A stretch of DNA of 64,000 nucleotides from Paenibacillus luteus (GCF_006542765.1 NZ_SKCD01000019.1:58499-122498); one strand, 5' to 3'; positions 1-10,048 are shown, numbered from the stretch's first letter. Made by a program: numbers and translations. The notes: generated by a model not told the origin, from the letters alone.

Positions 1-45
1 AGCCCCTTGCTCCAAAACGACATTTAACTTCAGGAGGTTATTATT

Positions 46-2238
46 TTGACGATTCAATATGATCAGCAGCGTTCTTTATTCCATTTGCAATCCAAGGATA
101 CGAGCTACGTTATTCATGTGACCAAAGCAGGCTATCCTGCCCATGTTTACTGGGGTAAGAAGGTACGCGGAGTACAGCTTGACCGCTTGTTCCAGCTTAC
201 CGAACGGGCGTCCTTTACGCCAAGCACGGAGCTGGACCAGCTCGAATTGTCGCTCGACACGCTTCCGCATGAGTATCCGGCTTACGGCAACTCCGATTTC
301 CGCATGCCTGCATTCCAGGTAAAGCAGCCGAATGGCTCGACGGTAACGGATCTTCGTTATGAATCCCATACGATTATAAATGGTAAGAAGTCACTTGAAG
401 GACTTCCTTCGACTTATACCGAAAGCGACAAGGAAGCACAAACGCTTGAAATCACATTGAAGGACGAGCTAGCGGGTTTGTCTGTTATTTTATCCTACAC
501 GGTATTCGAAGAGTATGACGCGATCGCGAGATCGGCAAGAGTCGTTAACCATGGTACGGATACGCTGCAGCTGCAGCGCGCATTCAGTATGAGCCTTGAT
601 TTTGCACATGATCAATTTGAAATGCTGCAGCTGTCAGGCGCATGGATTCGCGAGCGCCATATTCATAAGCGCAAGCTCGTGCCGGGTTTGCAATCGGTTG
701 AGAGTCGCAGAGGCTCAAGCAGCCATATGCAAAATCCGTTCGTCGCGCTGCTTTCTGAAGGGGCAACGGAAGAGCATGGGGATGTATACGGGGTAAACCT
801 CGTTTATAGCGGGAACTTCACAGCTGGCGTCGAAGTGGACCAATTCCATGCGGCGCGTCTGTTTATTGGTATTAATCCTTTTGACTTTAACTGGCAATTA
901 GAGCCTGGCGAGCAATTCCAAACGCCCGAGGCGGTTTTGGTCCACTCTAACCAAGGGCTTGGCGGCATGTCGCGCAGCTTCCATGATTTCTACCGTGCGC
1001 GTCTTATTCGGGGAACATTCCGTGATCAGACACGCCCAATTCTGGTTAACAACTGGGAAGCTACGTATTTCAACTTCAATGCCGACAAAATCGAAGATAT
1101 TGCGCGTGCGGGCCAAGAGCTTGGCATCGAGCTGTTCGTTCTCGATGACGGCTGGTTCGGTAAGCGCGACAATGATAACACATCGCTTGGCGATTGGTTC
1201 GTAGACCGCAATAAGCTTCCTAACGGCTTGGAGGATTTGGTTAGCCGTGTGAAGCGCCTTGATATGCAATTCGGTTTATGGTTCGAGCCAGAAATGATCT
1301 CGCCGGAGAGCGAGCTGTACAAAGCGCATCCGGACTGGTGCTTGCATATCGAAGGCCGCAGACGGACACAGGCTAGGCATCAGCTCGTGCTGGACTTGTC
1401 ACGGAAGGATGTTCAGGAGTATATCGTGAAGTCGATTTCGGATATTCTCTCAAGTGCGCCTATCACTTATGTGAAATGGGATATGAACCGCAATATGACG
1501 GAGGTCGGTTCAGCTCTGCTTCCGGCGGATCGCCAACGCGAGACGGCCCATCGTTATATGCTTGGCCTGTATGCAGTGCTGGAGCAAATTACGACAGCTT
1601 TCCCGAATATCCTGTTCGAGAGCTGCTCTGGCGGCGGCGGCCGCTTCGATGCGGGGATGCTGCACTATATGCCGCAGACCTGGACAAGCGATAACTCGGA
1701 TGCGATATCCCGCTTGAAGATTCAATACGGAACGAGCATTGTTTATCCGGTTAGCTCGATGGGCGCCCATGTTTCAGCGGTGCCTAACCATCAAGTAGGC
1801 CGGATCACGTCTCTAGAGACGAGAGGAAACGTCGCGCTCTCCGGCAATTTTGGCTATGAGCTTGATCTGACCCAGTTTACGCAAGAAGAGAAGGACGCGG
1901 TTAAAGTACAAGTGGAATTGTACAAGGATGTGCGCCATCTCGTGCAATTCGGCGATTTTTATCGCCTATTGAGTCCATTTGAAGGCAATGATACGGCATG
2001 GATGTTCGTTTCCAAAGACAAGAGCGAAGCATTCGTCGTGTACGTCTCTGTATTGAAAGAGCCTAATACGAAGCTTAACCGCTTCCGTCTGCAAGGACTT
2101 GATCCGAATCGGGATTATAAACTGCATGGCGAAGAATCGGTGTACGGCGGCGATCAGTTATTGCACGCTGGCTTGGCCACACCGCAATTTTCCGCTGATT
2201 ATGCAAGCAAGGTATACCGTTTCCGCGAAGTAGAATAG
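46..2238 (+). CDS. Alpha-galactosidase, GH36 family
   Basis: Hydrolyses terminal alpha-1,6-galactosyl units of raffinose-family sugars, probably in the cytoplasm because no signal peptide is visible. The 730-aa length fits bacterial GH36 enzymes of the AgaA/RafA type. Seen directly: the KWDMNR motif with the expected nucleophile Asp479, and the TSDNSD motif with the expected acid/base Asp549, both one residue from the Geobacillus AgaA numbering; SCSGGGGRFD lies between them. The N-terminal ~330 residues form the beta-supersandwich domain and the middle is the TIM barrel. TTG start at 46 with AGGAGG at 32-37. The upstream neighbour lies outside the window, so an operon with a sugar transporter cannot be judged. 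Family assignment is secure; the exact substrate is inferred. Confidence 0.95.
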   Translation: MTIQYDQQRSLFHLQSKDTSYVIHVTKAGYPAHVYWGKKVRGVQLDRLFQLTERASFTPSTELDQLELSLDTLPHEYPAYGNSDFRMPAFQVKQPNGSTVTDLRYESHTIINGKKSLEGLPSTYTESDKEAQTLEITLKDELAGLSVILSYTVFEEYDAIARSARVVNHGTDTLQLQRAFSMSLDFAHDQFEMLQLSGAWIRERHIHKRKLVPGLQSVESRRGSSSHMQNPFVALLSEGATEEHGDVYGVNLVYSGNFTAGVEVDQFHAARLFIGINPFDFNWQLEPGEQFQTPEAVLVHSNQGLGGMSRSFHDFYRARLIRGTFRDQTRPILVNNWEATYFNFNADKIEDIARAGQELGIELFVLDDGWFGKRDNDNTSLGDWFVDRNKLPNGLEDLVSRVKRLDMQFGLWFEPEMISPESELYKAHPDWCLHIEGRRRTQARHQLVLDLSRKDVQEYIVKSISDILSSAPITYVKWDMNRNMTEVGSALLPADRQRETAHRYMLGLYAVLEQITTAFPNILFESCSGGGGRFDAGMLHYMPQTWTSDNSDAISRLKIQYGTSIVYPVSSMGAHVSAVPNHQVGRITSLETRGNVALSGNFGYELDLTQFTQEEKDAVKVQVELYKDVRHLVQFGDFYRLLSPFEGNDTAWMFVSKDKSEAFVVYVSVLKEPNTKLNRFRLQGLDPNRDYKLHGEESVYGGDQLLHAGLATPQFSADYASKVYRFREVE

Positions 2239-2302
2239 CGATTTATAGAACAATCACAGTACATCTGAATGCAAGGCAAACGTTCAGGCTGATGATAGAA
2301 AC

Positions 2303-2353
2303 AAAAAAAGCTCTTCCTTAGGCAGAAAAACTGCTTGGGGGAAGAGCTTTTTC
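2303..2353. terminator. Bidirectional Rho-independent terminator
   Basis: Stem arms AGCTCTTCC (2309-2317) and GGAAGAGCT (2339-2347), with an A-run before and a T-run after. It can end both the alpha-galactosidase transcript and the convergent small-protein transcript. Confidence 0.9.
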
Positions 2354-2382
2354 TATCTGCTGCTATGTATAATGAAGGCCGA

Positions 2383-2682
2383 TTAGTAGTTCGCTGCCGT
2401 TGCAGCAGTTATGGCTATAACCGCCACGATAATAACCGCGTAAATGCCAAGTACGATTGCAGCCCAGAGCAAGGAAGCCTTGAAGTAGTTTTGTTTCGTA
2501 GGATTGCCTTCACCGAACGCCCATACGAACATCATGATGATGTTTACAATCGGAATGATAAGAATGAGCATCATAAGCATCCATTCTTTCACGGTAATGA
2601 TGGGTGCCACGGGTTGCTGCTGGTGGTAGCCGTCATAACCAGGCGCTCCCGGATTCCCTTGGTTTTGTTGATAAAAATCCAT
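2383..2682 (-). CDS. Small two-helix membrane protein
   Basis: A 99-aa protein of unknown function. The first ~30 residues are rich in Gln, Asn, Gly, Pro and Tyr, a typical disordered cytoplasmic tail. Two hydrophobic helices follow at about residues 33-55 and 68-92, separated by a short polar loop (GEGNPTKQN). Start chosen at 2682 because AAGGAGAG lies just upstream on the minus strand; a longer reading from 2727 has no good ribosome site. The gene is monocistronic, between the shared terminator and an AT-rich promoter region before the divergent merR gene. The layout resembles small membrane proteins common in Paenibacillus; no function is proposed. Confidence 0.8.
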   Translation of the reverse strand: MDFYQQNQGNPGAPGYDGYHQQQPVAPIITVKEWMLMMLILIIPIVNIIMMFVWAFGEGNPTKQNYFKASLLWAAIVLGIYAVIIVAVIAITAATAANY

Positions 2683-2925
2683 TAAGTTCTCTCCTTTAAT
2701 TTCGTGTTGCTGTAACAAATTGTTCACAAATTTATTATATATACTTTCCTATAACTTACAACCCCTATTTTGTAAAAATATTAAATTAATTAAAAATATT
2801 ATACAAACTTGTCCTTTAATATATTGAAAATATAAAAGGATTTTGTCGAATGGAATAAGCTGTCTATCTATTAAACCGATTAAGGGGAATTGAAACATTT
2901 CTTATTTTTTTTTTTTAAAAACCAC

Positions 2926-2956
2926 TTGCCCTTGACGCTGCGTCAAGGGTTATACT
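2926..2956 (+). promoter_or_regulatory. MerR-type promoter with 19-bp spacer and perfect operator
   Basis: A -35 like TTGCCC (2926-2931) and a -10 TATACT (2951-2956) are 19 bp apart, the overlong spacing typical of MerR-activated promoters. The spacer region carries a perfect dyad: CCCTTGACG (2929-2937), CTG, CGTCAAGGG (2941-2949). It lies 27 bp before the merR start, so the regulator probably controls its own operon with the ABC exporter. Confidence 0.8.
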
Positions 2957-2982
2957 TTTTTTCAGAGGGGGGAGGGATACAC

Positions 2983-3798
2983 ATGGAAAAGGATGCGCTT
3001 TATGCGATTGGGGCTTTCGCTAAGCTGACATCATTAACGGAGCGCACGCTCCGTTATTATGATCGGAAAGGCTTGTTAACGCCTTCTAAGCGGAATGAGC
3101 ACGGTCACCGTTTCTATACCGAGCGGGATCTGGTTAGATTGCAAAAAATAGTAACGCTCAAATATTTGGATTTTTCACTTGAGGATATTGTCTCTTACTT
3201 GCAAAGGCCGGATGAGGATTTCCAGCAATCGTTAGCTGTGCAATTTGAGCTGCTGCAACAAAAGCAACGGCATTTGGAGAAGGTGCTGGATACGATTGGA
3301 CGGATGCAAAAAATCGTCGAAAGAGCAGGGCGGGTCGATAGTGATTTGATGCTTGTGTTTATCCACAATATCCAGCATGAGGAGAATCAGAAGCAGTGGC
3401 TGTCGCAGCAAATGCCTTCTTCGTTCGTGGGAGCACTTTTTATGGATGATATGAACTTAGATGAGCGATTGGCTAAGGAAAGTACCATTACCGCAATGGT
3501 GATGGAATTGAAAGAACATTATAAGCAAGGCAAGGAGCCGCTGGATGAAGAAGTGCTTGGGAGTGGACGAAGGCTGGTTGCGTTTCTGGACGAGCTTCTT
3601 GGTCCGGTCCTCGAGAGCATGAATGAAGAGGAGCTTTCCAATATAGGGTTTCTGACCGATCGGGAAGCTCCGATAGATCCTATCCTGTTTCCGAATGCGT
3701 TTACCGAGCAGGAGGAGGCCTACTTAAAAATTGTATTTGACCATTTGGAAGCATTCAACATACTTAGGGAGGAGCTTGTGAATGGGGAAAAGAGCTGA
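2983..3798 (+). CDS. MerR-family transcriptional regulator
   Basis: A 271-aa regulator. Residues ~5-75 form the winged HTH of the MerR family (YAIGAFAKLTSLTERTLRYY, then RNEHGHRFY). A coiled-coil dimerisation helix follows at about 80-125, then a ~145-residue C-terminal part that is probably the effector-sensing domain; it does not show the metal-binding cysteines of MerR/CueR types. Start at 2983 is preceded by GGGGGGAGGG; an upstream in-frame extension (from 2890) runs through the promoter and is rejected. The last 17 nt overlap the ABC exporter gene, implying translational coupling. Likely role: induce the exporter in response to a toxic compound. The ligand is unknown. Confidence 0.9.
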   Translation: MEKDALYAIGAFAKLTSLTERTLRYYDRKGLLTPSKRNEHGHRFYTERDLVRLQKIVTLKYLDFSLEDIVSYLQRPDEDFQQSLAVQFELLQQKQRHLEKVLDTIGRMQKIVERAGRVDSDLMLVFIHNIQHEENQKQWLSQQMPSSFVGALFMDDMNLDERLAKESTITAMVMELKEHYKQGKEPLDEEVLGSGRRLVAFLDELLGPVLESMNEEELSNIGFLTDREAPIDPILFPNAFTEQEEAYLKIVFDHLEAFNILREELVNGEKS

Positions 3799-5557
3799 TG
3801 CTGCAAAGCCGGAAAAGGCTGTTCACTTATCGCAGTTTATCAAAGTGATTATGAAGCATAAACCGTCCAATTTATTAATTATAACGGCGGTTGTGCTTGG
3901 TCTAGGGGAAACGCTGCTATCCTTAACGATCCCGCTTCTGACGAAAAATCTCGTTGAGGAGCTTTCTGCTTCTACCGTACAAGCGGCCACGTTTATCGTA
4001 CTGGGAGTGGTGTTCCTTGGGCAGACGATTATGTCAGGCTTCTCGGTTTATACGATGTCTTATGTAGGGCAGCATGTGATTTCCGGTTTGCGCCACGAGG
4101 TATGGGAGCGGGTGCTGCGGCTGCCCGTTCCTTTTTTTGACCGCAACAATTCCGGAGAGACGATGAGCCGCATGACCAATGATACGAACGTGATTAAGGA
4201 ATTTATTACCGGGCAAGTGATTTCATTTATGGGCGGCATTTTATCGATCATCGGAGGCGTTGTCTTGCTGCTGCTCATCGACTGGAAACTGACGGTGCTT
4301 ATGCTGGTTGCCGTTCCGCTGGCGCTGCTCGTCCTATGGCCGCTCGGAGCTAAAATGTTCGCCATTTCCAAATCCATGCAGGACGAAACGGCGATGTTTC
4401 AGGGTGATCTTGGCCGCGTACTCTCTGACATTAGGCTGGTAAAGGCATCGCTTGCCGAACCGACCGAGCAGCGGAAAGGCGGCTTGCGGATCAATCAATT
4501 GTTCAAGTATGGCCTGCAGGAAGCACGGATCATGGCCATAGTAACTCCGCTGATGATGACGGTGATGCTCTTTATTCTTGTTTTGCTGATTGGATATGGC
4601 GGCGTGAGATTGGCGCAGGGCACTTTGACTGGCGGCGAGTTGGTCGCCATCCTATTGTATATGTTTCAGATTGTCATGCCCTTTACGCAAATGGCTTCGT
4701 TTTTCACCCAATTCCAGAAGGCGATGGGCGCTTCTGAGCGCATCGTGGAGCTGCTCAATGAGCAGGAGGAGCAGTCTGGAGCCGCAAAGCTTAAGGCAGT
4801 GCTGCCAAGTAATGAGCCGCGCGGAGCCGCAATCCAGTTTAACCAGGTTAGCTTTGGCTATACCGAAGATCGGCCGATTTTACATTCCCTTTCCTTTCAA
4901 GTGAAGCAGGGCCAGGTGACGGCGTTTGTAGGACCGAGTGGCACGGGGAAGACGACGATTTTCTCGATGCTAGAGCGTTTTTACGATCCCACGGCGGGCT
5001 CTATCACTTACGGAGGCGAACCGATTGCAGAGATGAGGCTGGAAGACTGGCGCAAGCGTATGGCTTACGTATCGCAGGAAAGTCCAATGATGCAGGGCAC
5101 AATTCGCCATAATCTCACTTACGGACTTGAACAGGTAGACGAGATGGAGCTGGAAGAAGCCGTGCGGCAGGCTAACTTGTCTTCTTTTATTGAATCGCTG
5201 CCAAGCGGCTATGAAACGGAAGTGGGAGAGAGAGGCGTTATGCTCTCGGGCGGGCAGCGTCAGCGGCTGGCTATCGCTCGTGCGATTTTGCGGAACCCGG
5301 ATATTTTGCTGCTGGATGAGGCGACAGCCCATCTCGACAGCAACTCTGAGCAGTCGGTACAGGAAGCGCTGCAAAGTCTGATGAATCAAAGAACAACGCT
5401 TGTCATCGCACATCGCTTGTCAACGATACGTGGCGCGGATCGAATCATCGTGCTGGAGAATGGAGAAATTTCCGGTCAGGGCACCCATGTGGAGATGCTC
5501 GAGAATAACGAGCTCTACGGTAAGCTTGTTTCGCAGCAGTACAGTTTGGAGCATTAA
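3782..5557 (+). CDS. ABC exporter half-transporter (BmrA-like)
   Basis: A 591-aa fused permease-ATPase that should work as a dimer exporting drugs, lipids or peptides across the membrane. The N-terminal ~320 residues hold six predicted transmembrane helices. The nucleotide-binding domain shows Walker A GPSGTGKT (384-391), the signature LSGGQ (488-492), Walker B ILLLDEA (Asp512, Glu513) and the H-loop His544. Its ATG lies inside the end of merR (17-nt overlap), so regulator and pump are one unit. The length and arrangement resemble B. subtilis BmrA. The substrate is not inferable from sequence; multidrug export is the likely guess given MerR control. Confidence 0.92.
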   Translation: MGKRADAAKPEKAVHLSQFIKVIMKHKPSNLLIITAVVLGLGETLLSLTIPLLTKNLVEELSASTVQAATFIVLGVVFLGQTIMSGFSVYTMSYVGQHVISGLRHEVWERVLRLPVPFFDRNNSGETMSRMTNDTNVIKEFITGQVISFMGGILSIIGGVVLLLLIDWKLTVLMLVAVPLALLVLWPLGAKMFAISKSMQDETAMFQGDLGRVLSDIRLVKASLAEPTEQRKGGLRINQLFKYGLQEARIMAIVTPLMMTVMLFILVLLIGYGGVRLAQGTLTGGELVAILLYMFQIVMPFTQMASFFTQFQKAMGASERIVELLNEQEEQSGAAKLKAVLPSNEPRGAAIQFNQVSFGYTEDRPILHSLSFQVKQGQVTAFVGPSGTGKTTIFSMLERFYDPTAGSITYGGEPIAEMRLEDWRKRMAYVSQESPMMQGTIRHNLTYGLEQVDEMELEEAVRQANLSSFIESLPSGYETEVGERGVMLSGGQRQRLAIARAILRNPDILLLDEATAHLDSNSEQSVQEALQSLMNQRTTLVIAHRLSTIRGADRIIVLENGEISGQGTHVEMLENNELYGKLVSQQYSLEH

Positions 5558-5739
5558 TGCTGTGCTCTTCAATAGCAGTTTAAAGTTTCACAGACAAAGG
5601 TTATTGTAATGATTTTTCTGATTTCATCCGATTCGTCAAAGCACCGCTTTTCTTTTTGAGCTATAATCAATGCCATGGAGAATATGGATCTGGATGGTCT
5701 GCTACGGTCATTGGATGAGAAAAGAAAGGTGGTGCTGGG

Positions 5740-6591
5740 ATGGACAACGCTGCAAAGCAGTCAGATCGCCCCATCGCGCTGGTGACGGGAGCTTCCAGCG
5801 GGTTTGGACTTTTAACCACAATTCGTTTAGCGCAGGAAGGATACCGTGTCATCGCAACGATGAGGGACATAGGCAAAAAGGATAACGTACATGGCAAGGC
5901 CGAGCAACAGGGAGTGGCAGCGTATGTGGAAACCATGAAGCTTGATGTCACCAACCACGAAAATGCCGCAGATGTCGTTCAACAAGTCATTCAGCGGTGG
6001 GGGAGTATCGACGTCCTCGTTAATAATGCAGGCTATGCGGTAATGGGCGTTATTGAGGAAGTGCCTATGGCCGATTGGCGGGCGCAGCTGGAGACGAACT
6101 TTTTTGGCATGGTCGCAGTGACCAAGGCGGTTCTACCACATATGCGGGTTCGCAAGTCTGGCAAAGTGATTAATGTCAGCAGCGGAGCCGGCATTATTGG
6201 CTTCTCCAACACGGGCCCCTACTCCGCTTCCAAATTTGCGATGGAGGGCTTTAGCGAGGCGCTTCGCCTGGAACTCCTGCCTTTCTCGATTTCAGTGGTG
6301 CTTGTTCAGCCAGGGACCTATGATACGGGAATTTCAGCCAAGCATGTATATTGCAGTGAGCCGAACTCCCCCTACAGCAAAATGATCGAACGCTTTAACG
6401 CCTTCAACGCGAAGTCGGAGCAAAATGCTCCCGACCCGATTCACGTAGCCAACACGATTGTGAAAATATGCCGAAAAAGCCATCCGAAGCTGCGTTATAC
6501 CTGCGGCAGCGATGCGAAAATGATTTTCCTCATGAAAAAACTGCTCCCATGGCGACTGATCGAATGGGCTCTCCGCAAAGCGCTTCACTAA
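5740..6591 (+). CDS. Short-chain dehydrogenase/reductase (SDR)
   Basis: A 283-aa classical SDR that should reduce or oxidise a carbonyl/alcohol with NAD(P)H. Seen: the cofactor motif TGASSGFG (16-23), NNAG (95-98), and the catalytic Ser148, Tyr161 and Lys165 (YSASK). ATG start with AGAAAGGTGG upstream. The C-terminal ~60 residues are longer than in minimal SDRs and include a basic hydrophobic tail. It stands alone, with a TATAAT box at 5662-5667 upstream and a terminator downstream. The substrate cannot be inferred. Confidence 0.9.
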   Translation: MDNAAKQSDRPIALVTGASSGFGLLTTIRLAQEGYRVIATMRDIGKKDNVHGKAEQQGVAAYVETMKLDVTNHENAADVVQQVIQRWGSIDVLVNNAGYAVMGVIEEVPMADWRAQLETNFFGMVAVTKAVLPHMRVRKSGKVINVSSGAGIIGFSNTGPYSASKFAMEGFSEALRLELLPFSISVVLVQPGTYDTGISAKHVYCSEPNSPYSKMIERFNAFNAKSEQNAPDPIHVANTIVKICRKSHPKLRYTCGSDAKMIFLMKKLLPWRLIEWALRKALH

Positions 6592-6617
6592 AACGATCAC
6601 TGATTACGCTCAGCTCA

Positions 6618-6655
6618 AAAAAACCATGGGGGACAAGAAGTCCCCCTATTTGTTC
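6618..6655 (+). terminator. Rho-independent terminator after the SDR gene
   Basis: Stem GGGGGAC (6628-6634) and GTCCCCC (6640-6646) with a 5-nt loop, A-rich upstream and TATTTGTT downstream. Confidence 0.75.
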
Positions 6656-6732
6656 TGTCTATCTCTATATAAAGTAAGCGGGCGCATTGAATTATTGTAT
6701 ATCGATATAGAATTTATCTATTATGGATGCGA

Positions 6733-6821
6733 TTGACTGCATTTGATCGCAGGTGATAGACTCATCTCAACATAATTCCGATAAAACCTATTTGAATTGT
6801 TAAATATGAAACAGGTAGATT
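6733..6821 (+). promoter_or_regulatory. Putative promoter and operator of the monooxygenase-transporter operon
   Basis: TTGACT (6733-6738) and an extended -10 TGaTAGACT (6754-6762) are 18 bp apart. Just downstream is an imperfect dyad, AATTCnnATA (6774-6783) against TATnnGAATT (6789-6798). A second possible promoter is TTGAAT (6792-6797) with TAGATT (6816-6821). The dyad near the start site suggests a repressor site, possibly for a sulfur-status regulator such as CymR; that link is inference only. Confidence 0.45.
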
Positions 6822-6874
6822 AGGTTGTACTAGGAAATTGAAAAATTAATGGGTTAGAGAAGGGTGGAGAGTGT

Positions 6875-8272
6875 ATGGCGGAGCAAAGAAAACTTAGATT
6901 GGGTGCTGTGCTGCATGGAGCAGGTGGCAATTTGGCAGGGTGGAGACATCCTGATGCAGTGGCGGACGCGAGCGTTAATTTTCAATTTTACAAACAGCAG
7001 GCGATCAAAGCAGAGGAAGGGAAGTTTGATTTTTTATTTATCGCAGACGGGCTTTATATTAACGAGAAATCGAATCCCCATTTTCTGAACCGCTTTGAAC
7101 CGATTACGATATTGTCTGCCCTCGGCGCAGTTACCTCGAAGATCGGCTTGGTAGGCACGCTCTCCACTTCCTATAGCCAGCCTTTTACCGTTTCAAGACA
7201 GTTCTCATCCCTTGATCATATTAGCGGAGGAAGAGCCGGCTGGAATGTTGTGACCTCCCCTCTTGAAGGAACCGCGCTGAACTATAGCATTCCGCTTGAG
7301 AATCATCCGGACCATAGCAAGCGTTACCGGATTGCAGCCGAATATTTGAAGGTGGCACGCGGGTTATGGGATTCTTGGGAGGATGACGCTTTTGTCCGAA
7401 ACAAGGAAACCGGCGAGTTTTTTGATCAAAGCAAGCTGCATACGTTGCATCACGAAGGAGAGTTCTTCTCGGTCAAAGGCCCGCTTAATATTGCGAGATC
7501 GAAGCAGGGGCAGCCAGTCGTATTCCAGGCAGGTTCTTCCGATAGTGGCAGAAATCTAGCGGCAGCGTCGGCCGATGCGATTTTTACCAATCAAGAGACG
7601 CTTGAGGATGCAATCGCCTTTTACCAAGACGTGAAAGGCCGAGCGGCAGATCTCGGACGCTCACCTGATGAGATCCTTATCTTTCCAGGCATCGGGGTTA
7701 TTGTCGGAGATACAGACGAGGAAGCGGAACGCAAATACCAAGAAGTTGCGAATTTAATCAGCATCGATAACGCGCTTGATAATTTGGGACGTTTTTTCGA
7801 GCATCATGATTTCAAGCAATATCCGCTCGACGGACCGTTTCCTGAACTAGGCGAGCTTGGGAAAAACAGCTTCCAAAGCACAACGGACAAAATCAAACGC
7901 GAAGCGAAGGAGCAAGGCTTAACCTTGCGTCAGGTAGCCCAGCGTTCGGCAACGCCTAGAACACCGTTCATTGGAACGCCAGAGAAAGTGGCTGATATCC
8001 TTCAGGAGTGGTTTGAGAAAGGCGCCGTTGACGGATTTATTGTAGGAGCGGGCGTACCAACAGGACTGGATGAATTCGTGGAGCTTGTCATACCGGTGCT
8101 GCAGCGCCGTGGCTTATTCCGCAGCGAGTATGAGGCGGATACGCTGCGCGGCAATCTCGGCTTGCCGATTCCGGCGAATCGCTATACGGAGCAAAGGGAA
8201 AAGCTGAAAGGCACGGAAGAGGAGAAAGCCGAGGCTGAGGCAGCGGCAGCACAAGTAAACGGAGCGGTATAA
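6875..8272 (+). CDS. LLM-class flavin-dependent monooxygenase (NtaA/SnaA/DszA type)
   Basis: A 465-aa enzyme of the bacterial-luciferase-like superfamily, expected to use reduced FMN and oxygen to oxidise a small organic molecule. Family hallmarks seen are the segment around [20 protein letters not shown] followed by [13 protein letters not shown] (residues ~95-130), FQAGSSDSG near 215 and the GTPEKVAD segment near 370. ATG start with GGGTGGAG upstream. It is the first gene of an operon with a full Dpp-type importer, so it probably attacks the compound that importer brings in. Relatives act on dibenzothiophene sulfone, nitrilotriacetate and similar molecules, and such operons are often used for sulfur scavenging. 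The C-terminal ~25 residues are Glu/Ala-rich. A separate flavin reductase is not present here. Confidence 0.9.
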   Translation: MAEQRKLRLGAVLHGAGGNLAGWRHPDAVADASVNFQFYKQQAIKAEEGKFDFLFIADGLYINEKSNPHFLNRFEPITILSALGAVTSKIGLVGTLSTSYSQPFTVSRQFSSLDHISGGRAGWNVVTSPLEGTALNYSIPLENHPDHSKRYRIAAEYLKVARGLWDSWEDDAFVRNKETGEFFDQSKLHTLHHEGEFFSVKGPLNIARSKQGQPVVFQAGSSDSGRNLAAASADAIFTNQETLEDAIAFYQDVKGRAADLGRSPDEILIFPGIGVIVGDTDEEAERKYQEVANLISIDNALDNLGRFFEHHDFKQYPLDGPFPELGELGKNSFQSTTDKIKREAKEQGLTLRQVAQRSATPRTPFIGTPEKVADILQEWFEKGAVDGFIVGAGVPTGLDEFVELVIPVLQRRGLFRSEYEADTLRGNLGLPIPANRYTEQREKLKGTEEEKAEAEAAAAQVNGAV

Positions 8273-8301
8273 CTTAAGAAAATGAAACGGGGGTTCTTAT
8301 T

Positions 8302-9972
8302 ATGTTAAAGAAAAGAAACAGCTGGAAAACGATTATTGCGCTTACGACGGCGTTGGTGCTTGTGCTTAGCGGCTGCGCAGGCACGAATAAAGCTAGCAAT
8401 ACGAATAAAGGTGCCGCACCGGCCGCAACTACGGATGCCACGACGGCGACAGCGCCTGCAAAGGGCGGGGAGCTCACCTATGCGCTTGCCACGTCGCCAG
8501 ATACGCTTGATCCGCACCGCAGCGGGCTCGCCGTTGCTGTCCGTGCGATTCGGACGATTCATGACAATCTGGTTGCTCAATTGCCCGACGGCACCATTCA
8601 GCCATGGCTTGCAACGGAATGGTCGGTGTCAGAGGACGGCCTGAGCTATACTTTCAAACTGCGTCAGGACGTGAAGTTCCATGACGGCACGCCGTTTAAT
8701 GCGGAAGCTGTGAAATACAATTACGATCGTATTTTGAACCCGGAGACGAAGGCAGCTAACTCGGCAGCGCTGATTAGGCCTTATAAATCGGCGGATGTAA
8801 TCGATGAATTTACGGTCAAGCTGAATTTGGAGACACCCTCCAATGCGTTTCTCGGAAACCTTAGCCAAGCGCTGGTAAGTATCGTATCGCCAACCGCAGC
8901 TCAAAAGTACGGGGATCAATTGGGCAAAAATCCAGTAGGAACTGGTCCGTTCAAGTTCGTTAGCTGGGAGGAGAACTCGCAGATTACAGTTGAGCGCAAC
9001 CTGGATTACAAATGGGCGCCGCCTCTTGTCGTGAATCAAGAAGCTCCATACCTCGATAAGGTTGTTTTCAAAATTGCACCAGAAGAGGCTACGCGGATCG
9101 GAAGCGTACAGAGCGGTCAAGTGCTGGCTGGGGAAACGATCCCGCCGCAAAACATTCTCGCTTTAGAGAAGGACGAGAAGCTGCAGCTGTTCAAATCGAA
9201 TACGCAGGGTTTGCCGTATACGTTATTTATTAATCAGAATAAAGCGCCATGGAATGAATTGAAGGCAAGGCAAGCGCTGCAAGCAGCCATCGACGTCGAT
9301 GCGATCGTCAAGACCCTCTATCTGGGTACGTATGACCGCGCATGGTCGCCGCTTACACCGGGCACCTTTGGCTACGACAAGTCGCTTGAAGGCGGCGTAA
9401 AGCCGGATCTCGACAAGGCGAATGCGTTGCTTGATGAACTTGGTTATGTCAAAGGGGCCGATGGCGTTCGCGCGAAAGACGGCAAGAAGCTGACGCTCCA
9501 TTATGTGGACGGTTCGCCAAACCGCGAGAAAAGAAATGATATCGCCGCCATTATTCAGCAGCAGCTGAAGCAAATCGGCGTTGCCGTAGAAGTCGAGATT
9601 ACAAAGGATGTACGCACGATTGTCTACGAGAACGGAAATTACGATATTTATGGCAACAGCCAGGTGAACTCCGACCCCGAAGCACTGCGCTCCTTCTACC
9701 ATTCCGGTGCGGTCAGTGTAGGCGCGAGCCAAAACCTGCCTGGGTTCAAAAACGCCGAGGTAGACGGCTGGATCGATCAAGGCTTGGTCGAGAAGGATGA
9801 AACGAAGCGCCAGGAGCTGTACGCGAAAGTTCAGCAGGCGATTATCGAGCAAGCGGTTATCATTCCGATCTATGTATTCCCATACACCATTGCTGCGTCC
9901 AAAACCGTAAAAGACATCAAATTTGACTCATTGGCGTACCCGCTGTTCAATGATGTCTTTATTCAAAAATAA
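8302..9972 (+). CDS. Extracellular solute-binding lipoprotein, family 5
   Basis: A 556-aa binding protein (SBP_bac_5, DppA/OppA-like) anchored to the outer face of the membrane. The signal peptide ends in the lipobox LSGC with Cys25; an Ala/Thr/Lys-rich linker (to ~residue 55) leads to the folded domain. The family pattern PDTLDPHRSG and W..SEDGLSYTFKLRQDVKFHDG is visible around residues 65-130. It captures the substrate for the permeases and ATPase encoded next. Located 29 nt after the monooxygenase gene. The family takes peptides, nickel, opines or other small organics; given the monooxygenase partner, a peptide is less likely than a small sulfur- or nitrogen-containing compound. Confidence 0.93.
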   Translation: MLKKRNSWKTIIALTTALVLVLSGCAGTNKASNTNKGAAPAATTDATTATAPAKGGELTYALATSPDTLDPHRSGLAVAVRAIRTIHDNLVAQLPDGTIQPWLATEWSVSEDGLSYTFKLRQDVKFHDGTPFNAEAVKYNYDRILNPETKAANSAALIRPYKSADVIDEFTVKLNLETPSNAFLGNLSQALVSIVSPTAAQKYGDQLGKNPVGTGPFKFVSWEENSQITVERNLDYKWAPPLVVNQEAPYLDKVVFKIAPEEATRIGSVQSGQVLAGETIPPQNILALEKDEKLQLFKSNTQGLPYTLFINQNKAPWNELKARQALQAAIDVDAIVKTLYLGTYDRAWSPLTPGTFGYDKSLEGGVKPDLDKANALLDELGYVKGADGVRAKDGKKLTLHYVDGSPNREKRNDIAAIIQQQLKQIGVAVEVEITKDVRTIVYENGNYDIYGNSQVNSDPEALRSFYHSGAVSVGASQNLPGFKNAEVDGWIDQGLVEKDETKRQELYAKVQQAIIEQAVIIPIYVFPYTIAASKTVKDIKFDSLAYPLFNDVFIQK

Positions 9973-10048
9973 GGAGATCACCTATCGGAACATAACCGTC
10001 TCCGCGGAATAGCCGGTATTGCTCCAAATCATATACAGGAGGCAAGTG

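Noticed and set aside
9223..9852. 209-residue minus-strand frame opposite the binding protein gene
   Set aside because: Shadow frame of a GC-rich third-position pattern; no start signal and no motif, while the plus-strand gene is certain.
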